From positions 1-64,000 of IMG/VR virus record IMGVR_UViG_3300005747_000012: a stretch of 64,000 bases of DNA; one strand, given 5' to 3'. The position numbers and the translations under genes are program-made. Numbering within the stretch: position 1 is the stretch's first letter; the number at the start of each line of letters is the position of its first letter. The stretch comes from a virus. Positions 19,179 through 27,772 of this stretch are shown in pieces. The notes beneath the pieces are model-generated. The model was given only the letters and a program-made list of their open reading frames with translations, ran no database searches and had not been told where the DNA came from.

Positions 19179-19427
19179 TTATTCTTTTATTTTACCATTT
19201 TTAACAGCTTTAACGTAGTCATTTAGAGTCAAACCATGATTTCCTGCTCTAATTTCAAGAATTCCTTGATGAGTTTTTGGGGAATATGTTGCTTTTAAAC
19301 TTTTGTGCTCTTTAAAATTCAAGAATCCAGCCTTTTCCAACTCTTCACAAATAGCATTAGCTGGCCAATTTTGGTGTTTTTCTAGAACATTTGTAATAAT
19401 TTCAATTGCTTTTTGTTTAATTTTCAT
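19179..19427 (-). CDS. Hypothetical early protein
   Basis: 82 aa; helix QKAIEIITNVLEKHQNWPANAICEELEKAGF then strands, a possible small winged-helix fold. First gene of the leftward block, after the promoter at 19450-19478. Confidence 0.55.
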   Translation of the reverse strand: MKIKQKAIEIITNVLEKHQNWPANAICEELEKAGFLNFKEHKSLKATYSPKTHQGILEIRAGNHGLTLNDYVKAVKNGKIKE

Positions 19428-19449
19428 AAAAAAATCTCTTTTTCAATAA

Positions 19450-19478
19450 ATATTATCAATTTTTTTGTGTTATGTCAA
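19450..19478 (-). promoter_or_regulatory. Early promoter of the leftward 19.4-17.4 kb block
   Basis: Minus strand TTGACA, 17 bases, TAATAT. Confidence 0.76.
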
Positions 19479-19506
19479 CGAAAAGTCTAATATTGTCTTT
19501 ACCCGT

Positions 19507-19542
19507 AATCTTTAATATGTGTCCGTTTTTTATGATATTATG
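19507..19542 (+). promoter_or_regulatory. Late promoter candidate
   Basis: AATCTTTAA, 15 bases, TATGATATTATG; 27 bases before the tape-measure gene. Confidence 0.6.
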
Positions 19543-19569
19543 GATGTGAGATAATAAAAAAGGAAAAAA

Positions 19570-22029
19570 ATGCCAATAAATGATGGTTCAATTATAGTAA
19601 GTATTAAAGCAGGCGATACTTCAGATATTGAACGAAAAATCTCTGAATTACAAAGAAAACTTCGGTCTCTGCGTGAGACAGGGCCGGGTGGTACTTATTC
19701 TCAACTAGCAGATGTATATAGAAGTCGTGGTGACGAACAAAGAGCACAGCAAATTGAAAACTACAGAAGGACTCAGGAAAGAGCTGGTAAAAGAGAACTT
19801 CAAGCTGACCTTAGAAATCAAAACAAAGAACTTAAAGAAATTGAACAAAGACAAAAAAATATTCAATCTATTATTGACCGTGGAAACGCAAGCCAAGAAA
19901 GAGCCGTTAAAGCTGCTGAGAATTTGAAAAGAATTAAACAAGAGCATCTTGATATTTCAAAACAAATTGTTGACACTGAAACTCAACTGGCTCAAATACA
20001 ACAAGCCCAATATAAGCAAGATTTTAGAAATGCTTTAGGTAAGGGTGATTTTCGTGGTATGTTTGATGCTATGAAAAAAATGGGACCAGCCGCAGTTTTA
20101 AATCTTGCTGGTACTGCTGCTGCTGCTGCTGGTGGTGCGGTTGGTGGTGCCATGCAAACGTATGGTAATTTCAGATATATGCAAGCTCAACTTCCAGCAA
20201 GACAGGCTGGTCGAGAAGCTAATATTGCTCAAAGCACAACTCAATTAAGAGGAAGAGCAATTAATGAGCAAAGTGCTGAAGATATTTTATTTGCACCAGA
20301 AAGAGCAAAGGCTATTGGTGAAACAGCAGATTTTTTTCAACAAGCAAATGAAGCCAGAAAAACAAGAGCAACAGGTAAGGCTGTAGTAGCTGGAGCTGGT
20401 ATGCTTGGGGCTGGCGTAATTGGTGCTATGACAGGTTCCGCTTTAGGTCCAATTGGTACGGTTCTTGGTGGCGTTGGTGGTGCTGCTTTAGCTGGGTTAG
20501 GTTTTGGTCAGGATGAAGAAACTTATTATGGTTTAACTGGAAATACACAAGCTCTTCAACAAATGACCGCCGAAGATGCAACGAAAAAATATGAAACATT
20601 TAAAATTAAAAGTAGACTTCAAGACCCAACTAAATATTATCAAAAGAAATTCTTATCAGATAATAGAGAAAGACTTCTTGCAATACAAAGGTCTGCTGGT
20701 ATGTCTGATGAAGGTATGTTTGGCCAAGGTGGTTTCTTACAAAGAGGTGGAGACCAATTTTTAGCTTCTGAAAGAATGGGTATGCAACAACAAATTGTTG
20801 GTGCCGGTGGTGGTGGTGCTAGTTCAGCATTACTTAATGTTACTGCACTACAGGCTCAAAGGTCTTTTGGACTAACAAATTCAGGTCAGGCTATGGGTAG
20901 GCTTGCAAATTATATGAACGCTCAAGAGTCTGAGCAGGCTTTCGTAAGAGTTCTTGCTAAAGGTGTTAGTGAGGGTATGTCTGATACTGAGGTTTTAAAA
21001 GATTACCTAGACCAAGTTACAACTATTGCTCAAAGTATTGGTGGAAACGAAGATTTTGTTAGAAATATGCTAGGTGCTGGTATGGGCGATAACATGACCA
21101 GAAGAGGGCTTCAATTCTCAGCAGAAGGTTTTAAAAATTTAGCTGACAAACTTTCGGCTGGTCAAGGCCCAACAGCAGCAGCTAGAAATCGCTTAATTGG
21201 CGAAAACAAGGAAATGTTTGGAAATATTAAGGGGTTAGATAGAGTTAGGTTTCAAAATTTAGATATTAGAGATATCGACCCAGAATCAAGGGAGTTTAAA
21301 GGTTTTTATAGGCTTGCTGGAGGTAATGAAAAATTTGGTGAGGGTGGTATTGAAAAGTTTGCAGAGGAAACTAGAAAAACTTTTGCTAAAGCCATGTTTC
21401 TTCCTTATAGACATACAAAAGAGGGAAAAAGAGCAATAAAATTGCTAGAAATGGACCCTGATAAAATGAGTGAAGAAGACAAGCAGGACCTTACAAGATA
21501 TTACAACATGTTCCAACCAGAGAAAATAAGGTCTAGGGTAGGTGAGGCTGAAGCTGGTGGGTTGCAAAGTATAATCGGGGGGATTTCTGAGAAAGAAAAA
21601 CAAAGACAAGCAGAAATGGAAGGGCTTGTAAAAAGAAGAAATGCTGGAATTCCATTAACTGAAGAACAAGAAAAAATGATTGGTGGAATGGGGCGTGGTG
21701 CCGAAAGAATGGGTGAGCAAACAAAAGCAGGCATGGCAAAAACTCAAAATGAAGCTTTTCAAGATATTGGAAATACTGTAAATGAACTTGTTGAAAATAT
21801 GTCAAAGAATATACAGCAAACTATTGCAGATAAAGTTACTATGGAAGAGTTTAATAGAGTTTTAAAAGAAGGTGGTAAAGAAGCTGTCGCAATATTCATA
21901 GAAGAACTTAAAAAAGTAAATCAGACTAATCAAGAGAAAGATAATACAGATAATACTAATAAAAATGAACAGCCTAAATACCAAGATGGTAACAAAAAGA
22001 AAATTAATATAAAACCCAAAAAGAGATAA
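19570..22029 (+). CDS. Tape-measure-like tail protein (putative)
   Basis: 819 aa. Residues 1-150 are strongly coiled-coil (many Q/E/K/R). Two Gly/Ala-rich hydrophobic stretches follow, near 175-200 (VLNLAGTAAAAAGGAVGGA) and 275-315 (VVAGAGMLGAGVIGAMTG, GTVLGGVGGAALAGLGFG), then a long helical region and a low-complexity basic/Asn tail. Position directly before hub and spike genes, length and hydrophobic segments fit a tail tape measure, which sets tail length and is ejected into the cell. A tail-internal structural protein is the alternative. Confidence 0.6.
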   Translation: MPINDGSIIVSIKAGDTSDIERKISELQRKLRSLRETGPGGTYSQLADVYRSRGDEQRAQQIENYRRTQERAGKRELQADLRNQNKELKEIEQRQKNIQSIIDRGNASQERAVKAAENLKRIKQEHLDISKQIVDTETQLAQIQQAQYKQDFRNALGKGDFRGMFDAMKKMGPAAVLNLAGTAAAAAGGAVGGAMQTYGNFRYMQAQLPARQAGREANIAQSTTQLRGRAINEQSAEDILFAPERAKAIGETADFFQQANEARKTRATGKAVVAGAGMLGAGVIGAMTGSALGPIGTVLGGVGGAALAGLGFGQDEETYYGLTGNTQALQQMTAEDATKKYETFKIKSRLQDPTKYYQKKFLSDNRERLLAIQRSAGMSDEGMFGQGGFLQRGGDQFLASERMGMQQQIVGAGGGGASSALLNVTALQAQRSFGLTNSGQAMGRLANYMNAQESEQAFVRVLAKGVSEGMSDTEVLKDYLDQVTTIAQSIGGNEDFVRNMLGAGMGDNMTRRGLQFSAEGFKNLADKLSAGQGPTAAARNRLIGENKEMFGNIKGLDRVRFQNLDIRDIDPESREFKGFYRLAGGNEKFGEGGIEKFAEETRKTFAKAMFLPYRHTKEGKRAIKLLEMDPDKMSEEDKQDLTRYYNMFQPEKIRSRVGEAEAGGLQSIIGGISEKEKQRQAEMEGLVKRRNAGIPLTEEQEKMIGGMGRGAERMGEQTKAGMAKTQNEAFQDIGNTVNELVENMSKNIQQTIADKVTMEEFNRVLKEGGKEAVAIFIEELKKVNQTNQEKDNTDNTNKNEQPKYQDGNKKKINIKPKKR

Positions 22030-22037
22030 GGTAATAA

Positions 22038-23867
22038 ATGTCTGCTAAAGCATATACAAAATATATAGGCAAAAACACTGATGATTCTCATCAAATAAGC
22101 CCCCATTGGCTTGTTACATTTATTAGGTTTAACAATAGAGATACAAGTAGTTATAAAGTTGGAGTAAGGGGGCCAGAACCTACTAGGAGACCTTTGATAG
22201 TTGAAAATGACTGTATTTCTGTATCTGTATCTACTTCAAAATCAAACCCAACACCAAATGCTTTAATGCTATTAGCTTCTGGTGATATTAACTATGGAAC
22301 TACCATAGCTCCGGGTGATTTTGTTATGATAAACATGGTAAATAGTTCCAAAAAAGCCCGTGAGCTTAGAATCAGGGCTGGAAATAACCAGCCAATAAAT
22401 AGAGTCGGAGATGGGTTTAAAGGTGTTTTTAAAGTAAACAGTGTAAATAAAATTATTAATACTGACCCTGCATCTGGTATTAAAACTCTTAGATATCAAG
22501 TAACTGCATATGGTTTTACAGAATTTAACAATATTATTTATTTCAACCCTACTTTACAAAAAACAATTAATGAAGATGTTTTAACCTATGCTATTAATCA
22601 AGATTTATTGGGTATTTTAAACAGTAAGCTTTTCATTCAAGAAGTTTTAAAACGCTTACCATACGCTTTGCTAGGCGGTAATGATATTAGTGTTACAGAC
22701 CCAGATGTAGTTCTTTCTACGGTAAAGGTTCCATATGAAATACCACTATCTGTATTTACCTTAATGGGACTGACAGGTTTAAAAGGTAAAAATTTTGCTA
22801 TCAATTTGTATAGAATTATGATTGGTAAGTGGGGGAAAACAGTAACATCTAAGAACGCTAGTGAATCAATTGGTTTTAACCCTAAATATACTCAAACTGG
22901 AAGTACACAAGAAACTTTGGAAACTCTTGATGGGAGAGTTCCTGTTCAAAGCTCTCCTTTAACAAATTTGAGACTTTTTGATTTAATGAAAAGATATTCT
23001 AATGAATTAATTAATGAGATGTATTCTTGTTATAGAATAGATTTAGAAACGGGCTTGGTTTTACCAAAATTGATTATTAGACAAAAACCCTTTAATACTG
23101 AGCATGGTAGTACAAAAGATGGTCCTAAAGGCAAGGCTCATGATGGGACTAGATTTCTTACATTACCTAGATGGAAAATTTCGGCAGATTTAATTTATAG
23201 CCTAAATATATCCAAAAATGAATCGCTTAGATTTAACTTTGTACATATTATTGGGACAACAGGACACTCCCAACAGGATAACGCTATATTAGCTGATGGA
23301 AATGCAAACCAAAAAGTTATACATTATGACAAAGAAGATGTTAAAAGACATGGGCTAAGGCCTTATACTAAAATATCTAATTTTGATTGGGGTGAAGAAG
23401 GTATTAAATCTTACTCACCTCATTGGGCAGAGTTGTGTTACGATTGGGTACACGGCGGTCATTTAAAAGCTAACGGAACAATGGTTTCTGTTGGTGTAGA
23501 AGAAGATATATGTATTGGAGATAATTTAGAATTTCAAGATACAGTATATCATATTGAAAGTATTACACATTCTGGGACAATTGGACCAAATGGTATTAAA
23601 ATGTTTAGAACTAATTTGGAATTAACTCATGGTATTGACCGTAGAAGTGACATAAAAGGCCCTGTATATCCTGAAATGGATTACACAGATACTTTAACTG
23701 ATAGATTGCATGATTATGATAGTGGTTACGGTGTTTTACCCGGCTTTTCAGATACTCAGGATATTCTTGGTAGAGATTATGGGGAAGAAACTAAGGAAAC
23801 TAAAGAAGTATCTTATACACCACTTGGTTTGAAAAAACCAAATAAAATAAAAGATGAAGAGAATTAG
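22038..23867 (+). CDS. Baseplate hub protein (gp27-like, putative)
   Basis: 609 aa. Lies immediately before the spike gene, where the hub (T4 gp27 / gpD-type) belongs. Early strands (HWLVTFIRFNN, VSVSTSKSNPTPNALMLL, GDFVMINM, FKVNSVNKI) fit the hub's beta-barrel domains; a later part (DICIGDNLEFQDTVYHIESITHSG) fits a C-terminal barrel. The hub trimer joins tube and spike. Identification rests mainly on order and fold pattern. Confidence 0.6.
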   Translation: MSAKAYTKYIGKNTDDSHQISPHWLVTFIRFNNRDTSSYKVGVRGPEPTRRPLIVENDCISVSVSTSKSNPTPNALMLLASGDINYGTTIAPGDFVMINMVNSSKKARELRIRAGNNQPINRVGDGFKGVFKVNSVNKIINTDPASGIKTLRYQVTAYGFTEFNNIIYFNPTLQKTINEDVLTYAINQDLLGILNSKLFIQEVLKRLPYALLGGNDISVTDPDVVLSTVKVPYEIPLSVFTLMGLTGLKGKNFAINLYRIMIGKWGKTVTSKNASESIGFNPKYTQTGSTQETLETLDGRVPVQSSPLTNLRLFDLMKRYSNELINEMYSCYRIDLETGLVLPKLIIRQKPFNTEHGSTKDGPKGKAHDGTRFLTLPRWKISADLIYSLNISKNESLRFNFVHIIGTTGHSQQDNAILADGNANQKVIHYDKEDVKRHGLRPYTKISNFDWGEEGIKSYSPHWAELCYDWVHGGHLKANGTMVSVGVEEDICIGDNLEFQDTVYHIESITHSGTIGPNGIKMFRTNLELTHGIDRRSDIKGPVYPEMDYTDTLTDRLHDYDSGYGVLPGFSDTQDILGRDYGEETKETKEVSYTPLGLKKPNKIKDEEN

Positions 23868-23869
23868 AT

Positions 23870-24949
23870 ATGACAGATTTTTATGATGACAATGAAGATG
23901 TTGTAAACTCAAGCCTATACAGTATTGAAGATAATACTGATGAAGAGTATTACAAAAATATATTCAATGATTCCTCTTTGAAAGTAGGTATTGTTATAAA
24001 GGCTTATGAAATTGATGATAAATTAAATAAAAATAAAAAAATTCCAGAATATGATATTCTTGTTGTGGAACAAAAAGAGACATCAACTATGGAACCTTTG
24101 GTTTACAAAAACTGTATTTCAATAGACGGATTTGGTGGGGTTGCAGATTTTTTTGAATATAAACTTAGACCAGTTAAAACAGATGAAAAAGATACCAAAG
24201 CATTTATCAATACAAATTTTGAAAAACAATTTGGCAACATGGTGTTATTACTATGCCTTGATGGGGTGAGGGATAAGGGAATTATTATTAAATCAGTATC
24301 CCACAAAGGAAGAAAGACCAATTTAACAAAAGATAATGGTTTACATCTTGAAGGTCAATATAATGGTCTAAATTGGCAAATTAATAAAGATGGTGAATTA
24401 AAAATTACCTATAAATCAAAAACTGATGAAAAAGGCAAGCCTGCTGATGAAAAAGCTGGCGGTACACATTTTCAAATAGATAAAAAAGGTTCTGTTGATA
24501 TAAATACCAATCTTGAAGGTGATGATGAAACCTATATGAGAATGGATAAGGAAAATAAAGATGTTGGACTAAAAGCTGGTGCCAATATTGGACTCACAGC
24601 AAAAAAAAATATTGGGTTTAATGCTGAAGCTGATATTAAAGGTGCCGCAAAAGCCAATGTTGAATTTGCGGCTGAAGGGTCTGCAAAATTTACATCAAAA
24701 TCTTCATTTAAAATTGAATCTGACTCTGCTTTAAACATGAAAGGTGCAAGTATTAAGGCTGAATCGGATGATAATTTTTTTATAAAAGGAACTCAAGTTT
24801 TTATAGATGCACCTATGACACAAGTGGGTACAGCAGCTCTACCAGCAGTTGTTCCTACAACATTTTTTCTAGGTATTGGTAACTTAGGTGTTCCGATTTT
24901 ATCAGTAGCAGTTGGTCCATTTAGTGGTAGTGTAATGATAGGAATTTAA
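23870..24949 (+). CDS. Baseplate spike protein (gp5/VgrG-like)
   Basis: 359 aa. An OB-fold-like part (about 95-170) is followed from about 170 to 310 by short repeating strands (KDVGLKAGANIGLTAKK, GFNAEADIKGAAKANVEF, AEGSAKFTSKSSFKIES) typical of the triple-stranded beta helix of gp5/VgrG spikes; the end (MTQVGTAALPAVVPTT...) is hydrophobic and turn-rich. No lysozyme domain, unlike T4 gp5. Role: membrane-piercing needle of the contractile tail. Confidence 0.75.
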   Translation: MTDFYDDNEDVVNSSLYSIEDNTDEEYYKNIFNDSSLKVGIVIKAYEIDDKLNKNKKIPEYDILVVEQKETSTMEPLVYKNCISIDGFGGVADFFEYKLRPVKTDEKDTKAFINTNFEKQFGNMVLLLCLDGVRDKGIIIKSVSHKGRKTNLTKDNGLHLEGQYNGLNWQINKDGELKITYKSKTDEKGKPADEKAGGTHFQIDKKGSVDINTNLEGDDETYMRMDKENKDVGLKAGANIGLTAKKNIGFNAEADIKGAAKANVEFAAEGSAKFTSKSSFKIESDSALNMKGASIKAESDDNFFIKGTQVFIDAPMTQVGTAALPAVVPTTFFLGIGNLGVPILSVAVGPFSGSVMIGI

Positions 24950-24955
24950 TGAATA

Positions 24956-25186
24956 ATGTTAAAAAAAAGACAACTTTTATTTGCAATAAAATGCAAAATA
25001 TGTAATAATGAATTTGTATATTGTTTAAAATCTGGAAAAGATTTTAGATGTTATGATTGCAAAAAAAATTCAATGACAGTTGAAGAGGTTGAAAAAGAAC
25101 TTGAGGAAATGTCAGATGAAGAATATCAATCATTTATGGACGACATAAAAGAGCACGAAGAAGAAGTTAATAAAAAAAAGTTGTGA
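24956..25186 (+). CDS. Small zinc-ribbon protein
   Basis: 76 aa: CKICNNEF and CYDC about 17 residues apart, then an acidic helix (VEEVEKELEEMSDEEYQSF). Possible phage accessory factor. Weak ribosome site. Ends in TGA, overlapped by a late-promoter-like motif. Confidence 0.55.
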   Translation: MLKKRQLLFAIKCKICNNEFVYCLKSGKDFRCYDCKKNSMTVEEVEKELEEMSDEEYQSFMDDIKEHEEEVNKKKL

Positions 25187-25193
25187 TATTATA
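25182..25193 (+). promoter_or_regulatory. Late-promoter-like motif
   Basis: TGTGATATTATA. Followed about 60 bases later by a terminator, before the next gene. Confidence 0.5.
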
Positions 25194-25199
25194 TATATG

Positions 25200-25273
25200 A
25201 GGTTAGTTTTTCCACTTTATAATTGGGCGCAACCTCTCATGCGCCCGAAAAACCCTCTTCGGAGGGTTTTTTT
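25200..25273 (+). ncRNA. Candidate small RNA, about 70 nt
   Basis: Between a late-promoter motif and a terminator. Two hairpins: GGGCGC/GCGCCC (25225-25246) and AAACCCTC-TTCG-GAGGGTTT. A short leader terminated by attenuation is the alternative. Confidence 0.42.
25249..25273 (+). terminator. Intrinsic terminator, TTCG region loop
   Basis: AAACCCTC/GAGGGTTT around TTCG, T run. Ends 12 bases before the 25285 gene. Confidence 0.85.
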
Positions 25274-25284
25274 AGAGAAATTTT

Positions 25285-25560
25285 ATGTACGAAAAATTTT
25301 TAAAATTAAAAAAAGAAAAAGCTTGGTTATTTTACCTTCTTATTATTCCATTTTTAATTGTAGCAATATTAGAATTTTACAATAAATATTTAGTAAATAG
25401 TGGGAAAGAAATTGTAAAAAAAGCCGAAGAGCAAAATGGTAATTTGGAAAAAAACCAAATGAAAGCCGAGGCCGGGGCAGATTATCACGAAGAAAAATCT
25501 AATAAGATAGAAGAAGATATTAACAAAAAAAAGGTTGATAAAAATTGGCATCTGAAATAA
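25285..25560 (+). CDS. Single-span membrane protein with coiled-coil tail
   Basis: 91 aa: short cytoplasmic start, transmembrane helix about 14-32 (WLFYLLIIPFLIVAILEF), then a charged coiled coil. Layout resembles an inner-membrane spanin or lysis accessory but it is not near a lysis gene I recognise. Weak ribosome site. Confidence 0.52.
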   Translation: MYEKFLKLKKEKAWLFYLLIIPFLIVAILEFYNKYLVNSGKEIVKKAEEQNGNLEKNQMKAEAGADYHEEKSNKIEEDINKKKVDKNWHLK

Positions 25561-26102
25561 TGGAATATTTAGAATATGCATATAGATTAATAGTTGGAAA
25601 CTTTCAGCTTATTGCTGGGATTACACTTGTTTTTATGCTTTTTAAAGATAGGGAACAGTTAAAAATTAAATGGGATAAAATGTCCGTTTTTGTTGGTTTA
25701 ATGGTTTTTGTTTCTTTAGTCAGGCTTTGTTTAATAGATTTTCAAGTGTATGAGGATGGAATTAGCAAAATCCCTCAAGGATTCAACAGGTTAAGATTGC
25801 ACAAATTTCTTTGGGTGGGACTTGAAGATGTATTTTTTGTAATGATCCCAATATATATTACAAAATTTTGCAAAACTAAAATATTAAGATTTGCAATATG
25901 GTCTTTGTTTACTGCCATGTTCGCTCTTGGACATAGTTACCAAGGAGTCAGTGCAATTTTTATTACTGGATTATACCCTTATTTTATTTCAAGATATTTT
26001 ACTTTAAAAACAAGTTTGGCAACTGTAATGGCTTGCCATTTTATATATGATTGCTTTACCTTTCTTACGGTAAAAATTAGTCGAATACTTCCGTACCTGT
26101 AA
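25560..26102 (+). CDS. CPBP-type intramembrane protease-like protein
   Basis: 180 aa from ATG 25560, overlapping the previous stop (TAATG). Four to five hydrophobic helices. Carries FALGH at 121-125 (FxxxH) and HFIYD at 160-164 (HxxxD/N), the second and third CPBP (Abi, CAAX-protease-like) motifs, and ED at 89-90 where the family has EE. The family cleaves membrane proteins or peptides; bacterial members give immunity or act in CAAX processing. In a phage it might protect the infected cell or process a membrane protein; inference. Confidence 0.55.
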   Translation: MEYLEYAYRLIVGNFQLIAGITLVFMLFKDREQLKIKWDKMSVFVGLMVFVSLVRLCLIDFQVYEDGISKIPQGFNRLRLHKFLWVGLEDVFFVMIPIYITKFCKTKILRFAIWSLFTAMFALGHSYQGVSAIFITGLYPYFISRYFTLKTSLATVMACHFIYDCFTFLTVKISRILPYL

Positions 26103-26130
26103 AACGGTATTAATTTTACGCTAACAGATT

Positions 26131-26142
26131 TGTGATATTATG
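26131..26142 (+). promoter_or_regulatory. Late-promoter-like motif
   Basis: TGTGATATTATG, 28 bases before the 26170 gene. Confidence 0.5.
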
Positions 26143-26169
26143 TTGGCGTACTGCGTTAAAGGGATTTTT

Positions 26170-26400
26170 ATGGCCGAATCTGTAAATCAAAGATGGTATA
26201 GATGGGATAAGTTGGCAAACGATAATAAACATGATGAAATAGTTAAAGAATTTGACGACATGCTTAGAAAAAATATTAAGGTAACAGTTGGAGATTTGAC
26301 AAGAAGAGACATGGCTTTAGAAGAAATGGGGGTCATGTCTTTAAGTAAAAACGCTTTAAAAAAGAGGGGATATGGAAAAGGAAGAAAAAACAATTTATAA
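26170..26400 (+). CDS. Hypothetical protein
   Basis: 76 aa from ATG 26170 (AAAGGGATTTTT upstream). MAESVNQRWYRWDKLANDN..., basic C-terminus KKRGYGKGRKNNL. No family recognised. Confidence 0.55.
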   Translation: MAESVNQRWYRWDKLANDNKHDEIVKEFDDMLRKNIKVTVGDLTRRDMALEEMGVMSLSKNALKKRGYGKGRKNNL

Positions 26401-26554
26401 TCTAAAAATGGAATTGGCAACAATTATAATGGGTTATGAAAAAGAATTGTTAAAATGTGATCGTGAGGAAATATCTGATTTTTCTCAGGGTTGTATGGAA
26501 AGATATTTTCAAATTATGAAAGAGCTTAAGTGTGAAGGTGATTTAAATGGGTAA
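26372..26554 (+). CDS. 60-aa hypothetical protein
   Basis: Helical (YNLKMELATIIMGYEKELLK). GAGGGGAT precedes the ATG inside the previous gene. No family recognised. Confidence 0.52.
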   Translation: MEKEEKTIYNLKMELATIIMGYEKELLKCDREEISDFSQGCMERYFQIMKELKCEGDLNG

Positions 26555-26747
26555 AATATTTGAGTTAGAAAAAATTAAGTATGATAAAAAAACTAAAGAA
26601 GAAAGTTTGGCCCCATTTTCAATTTACAAAAATGATATTATATGTTTTTATAAAGACAAAAAAGGCGTTTTTATTATTACAAAACAAGGTTTTATGCATA
26701 AAATGCCCTACAGTATTGGTGAAATAAAAAAATACTTGGAGATGTGA
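26547..26747 (+). CDS. 66-aa hypothetical protein
   Basis: MGKIFELEKIKYDKKT..., strand-rich (DIICFYKDKKGVFIITKQG). Overlaps both neighbours; ends in TGA. Confidence 0.52.
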   Translation: MGKIFELEKIKYDKKTKEESLAPFSIYKNDIICFYKDKKGVFIITKQGFMHKMPYSIGEIKKYLEM

Positions 26748-27205
26748 TGGGGTCAAAATTTAAATATGGCGACGAAGTAATTGTATCAGGTCATCATGGT
26801 AAAGTAAAATCAATAAGAAAAGATGGGCAAAAATACTATTGCACTGTAAAATTTGAAAACAATTATTTGATACCGCCAGAAATGGAATATGATCAAGACT
26901 ATATAAAGCTTAAAGATTCAAATAAAAATCTTTGCCCTTTTTGTAAAACAAGATGGAATGTAACTAAATTTAACATGAATGTGTGGAAAGATTGTTTAAA
27001 ATGTAACAAAACCCAAGAAGAGTTGTTGAAAATTAAACAAAATGAAAAAGAAAAAGATTATTTTTCTTTAAATTCTTCAAAAGAAGAAGAAAAAGAAAAA
27101 ATGCTTAGAGATTTTGAGAAAATGTTGGATAATAAAATTGATGATAATAACGACGATGATGACGATGATGATTTGGATTTTTTTGACTATATAGTTCCTT
27201 TTTAA
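26747..27205 (+). CDS. KOW/SH3-like protein with zinc ribbon and acidic tail
   Basis: 152 aa from ATG 26747 (GGAG 5 bases upstream; GTG 26744 also open). Residues 1-55 (KFKYGDEVIVSGHHGKVKSI) form a KOW/SH3-like barrel, followed by CPFC and CLKC as a zinc ribbon, a coiled coil and a run of about ten Asp/Asn. KOW domains occur in transcription and ribosome factors; phage role unknown. Confidence 0.55.
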   Translation: MGSKFKYGDEVIVSGHHGKVKSIRKDGQKYYCTVKFENNYLIPPEMEYDQDYIKLKDSNKNLCPFCKTRWNVTKFNMNVWKDCLKCNKTQEELLKIKQNEKEKDYFSLNSSKEEEKEKMLRDFEKMLDNKIDDNNDDDDDDDLDFFDYIVPF

Positions 27206-27207
27206 AA

Positions 27208-27528
27208 GTGGGTTTAGTAGTGACTGTTGCTGATTACAATAAAGATTGGGAAAAATTTAGGGCTTATATTGAAAAAAAAATAAAAGGAAAATGTGAATTA
27301 AACAATAAAAATTGGTTAAAGTTAAGAGATTTTCATTTTGAAGAATTTATAAAGAAAATATCTCATCCATACGGGTTTTTATTTAAAATGATTTATATGA
27401 GCACTGTACACAAGGAAATACCCTGTATTCATAAGATATATACAAAATACAGAAAGGAAAAACAAGAGCAGTTAATATCAACATTTAGGTTAAAAAGCAA
27501 GGCATCAGCCTACAGGAAATATAGATGA
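27208..27528 (+). CDS. Hypothetical protein, uncertain start
   Basis: Up to 106 aa from a GTG without a good ribosome site; GTG 27220 is an alternative. Basic, aromatic, helical. Ends in TGA overlapping the next start. Confidence 0.5.
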   Translation: MGLVVTVADYNKDWEKFRAYIEKKIKGKCELNNKNWLKLRDFHFEEFIKKISHPYGFLFKMIYMSTVHKEIPCIHKIYTKYRKEKQEQLISTFRLKSKASAYRKYR

Positions 27529-27767
27529 AAAAAAAATACAGATCATTTTTAGGATATATTAGTTTTATTTGGATGGTTTCTATAATTATTTTTATGTTAA
27601 CATCCCTTTCCTCTTGCTCTAATTTGGAGTGTTGTAATATTCAGGGGGTTAACGTGCAACCTTGCTCCGTTATTCAAGATAAAGATGAAAAACAAAAATG
27701 CAACAAAAAAGAGATGGAATATTATCACCATACTGGTTGGAGATATGAAAAACGTAAACAAAGATAG
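27525..27767 (+). CDS. Small lipoprotein
   Basis: 80 aa. Basic start, hydrophobic helix, then LSSC at about 28-31: a lipobox for lipid attachment. The mature part has several Cys (ECCNIQG, QPCSV, KCNKK). Could be an outer-membrane spanin or a surface-exclusion lipoprotein. Confidence 0.55.
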   Translation: MKKKYRSFLGYISFIWMVSIIIFMLTSLSSCSNLECCNIQGVNVQPCSVIQDKDEKQKCNKKEMEYYHHTGWRYEKRKQR

Positions 27768-27772
27768 GAATT

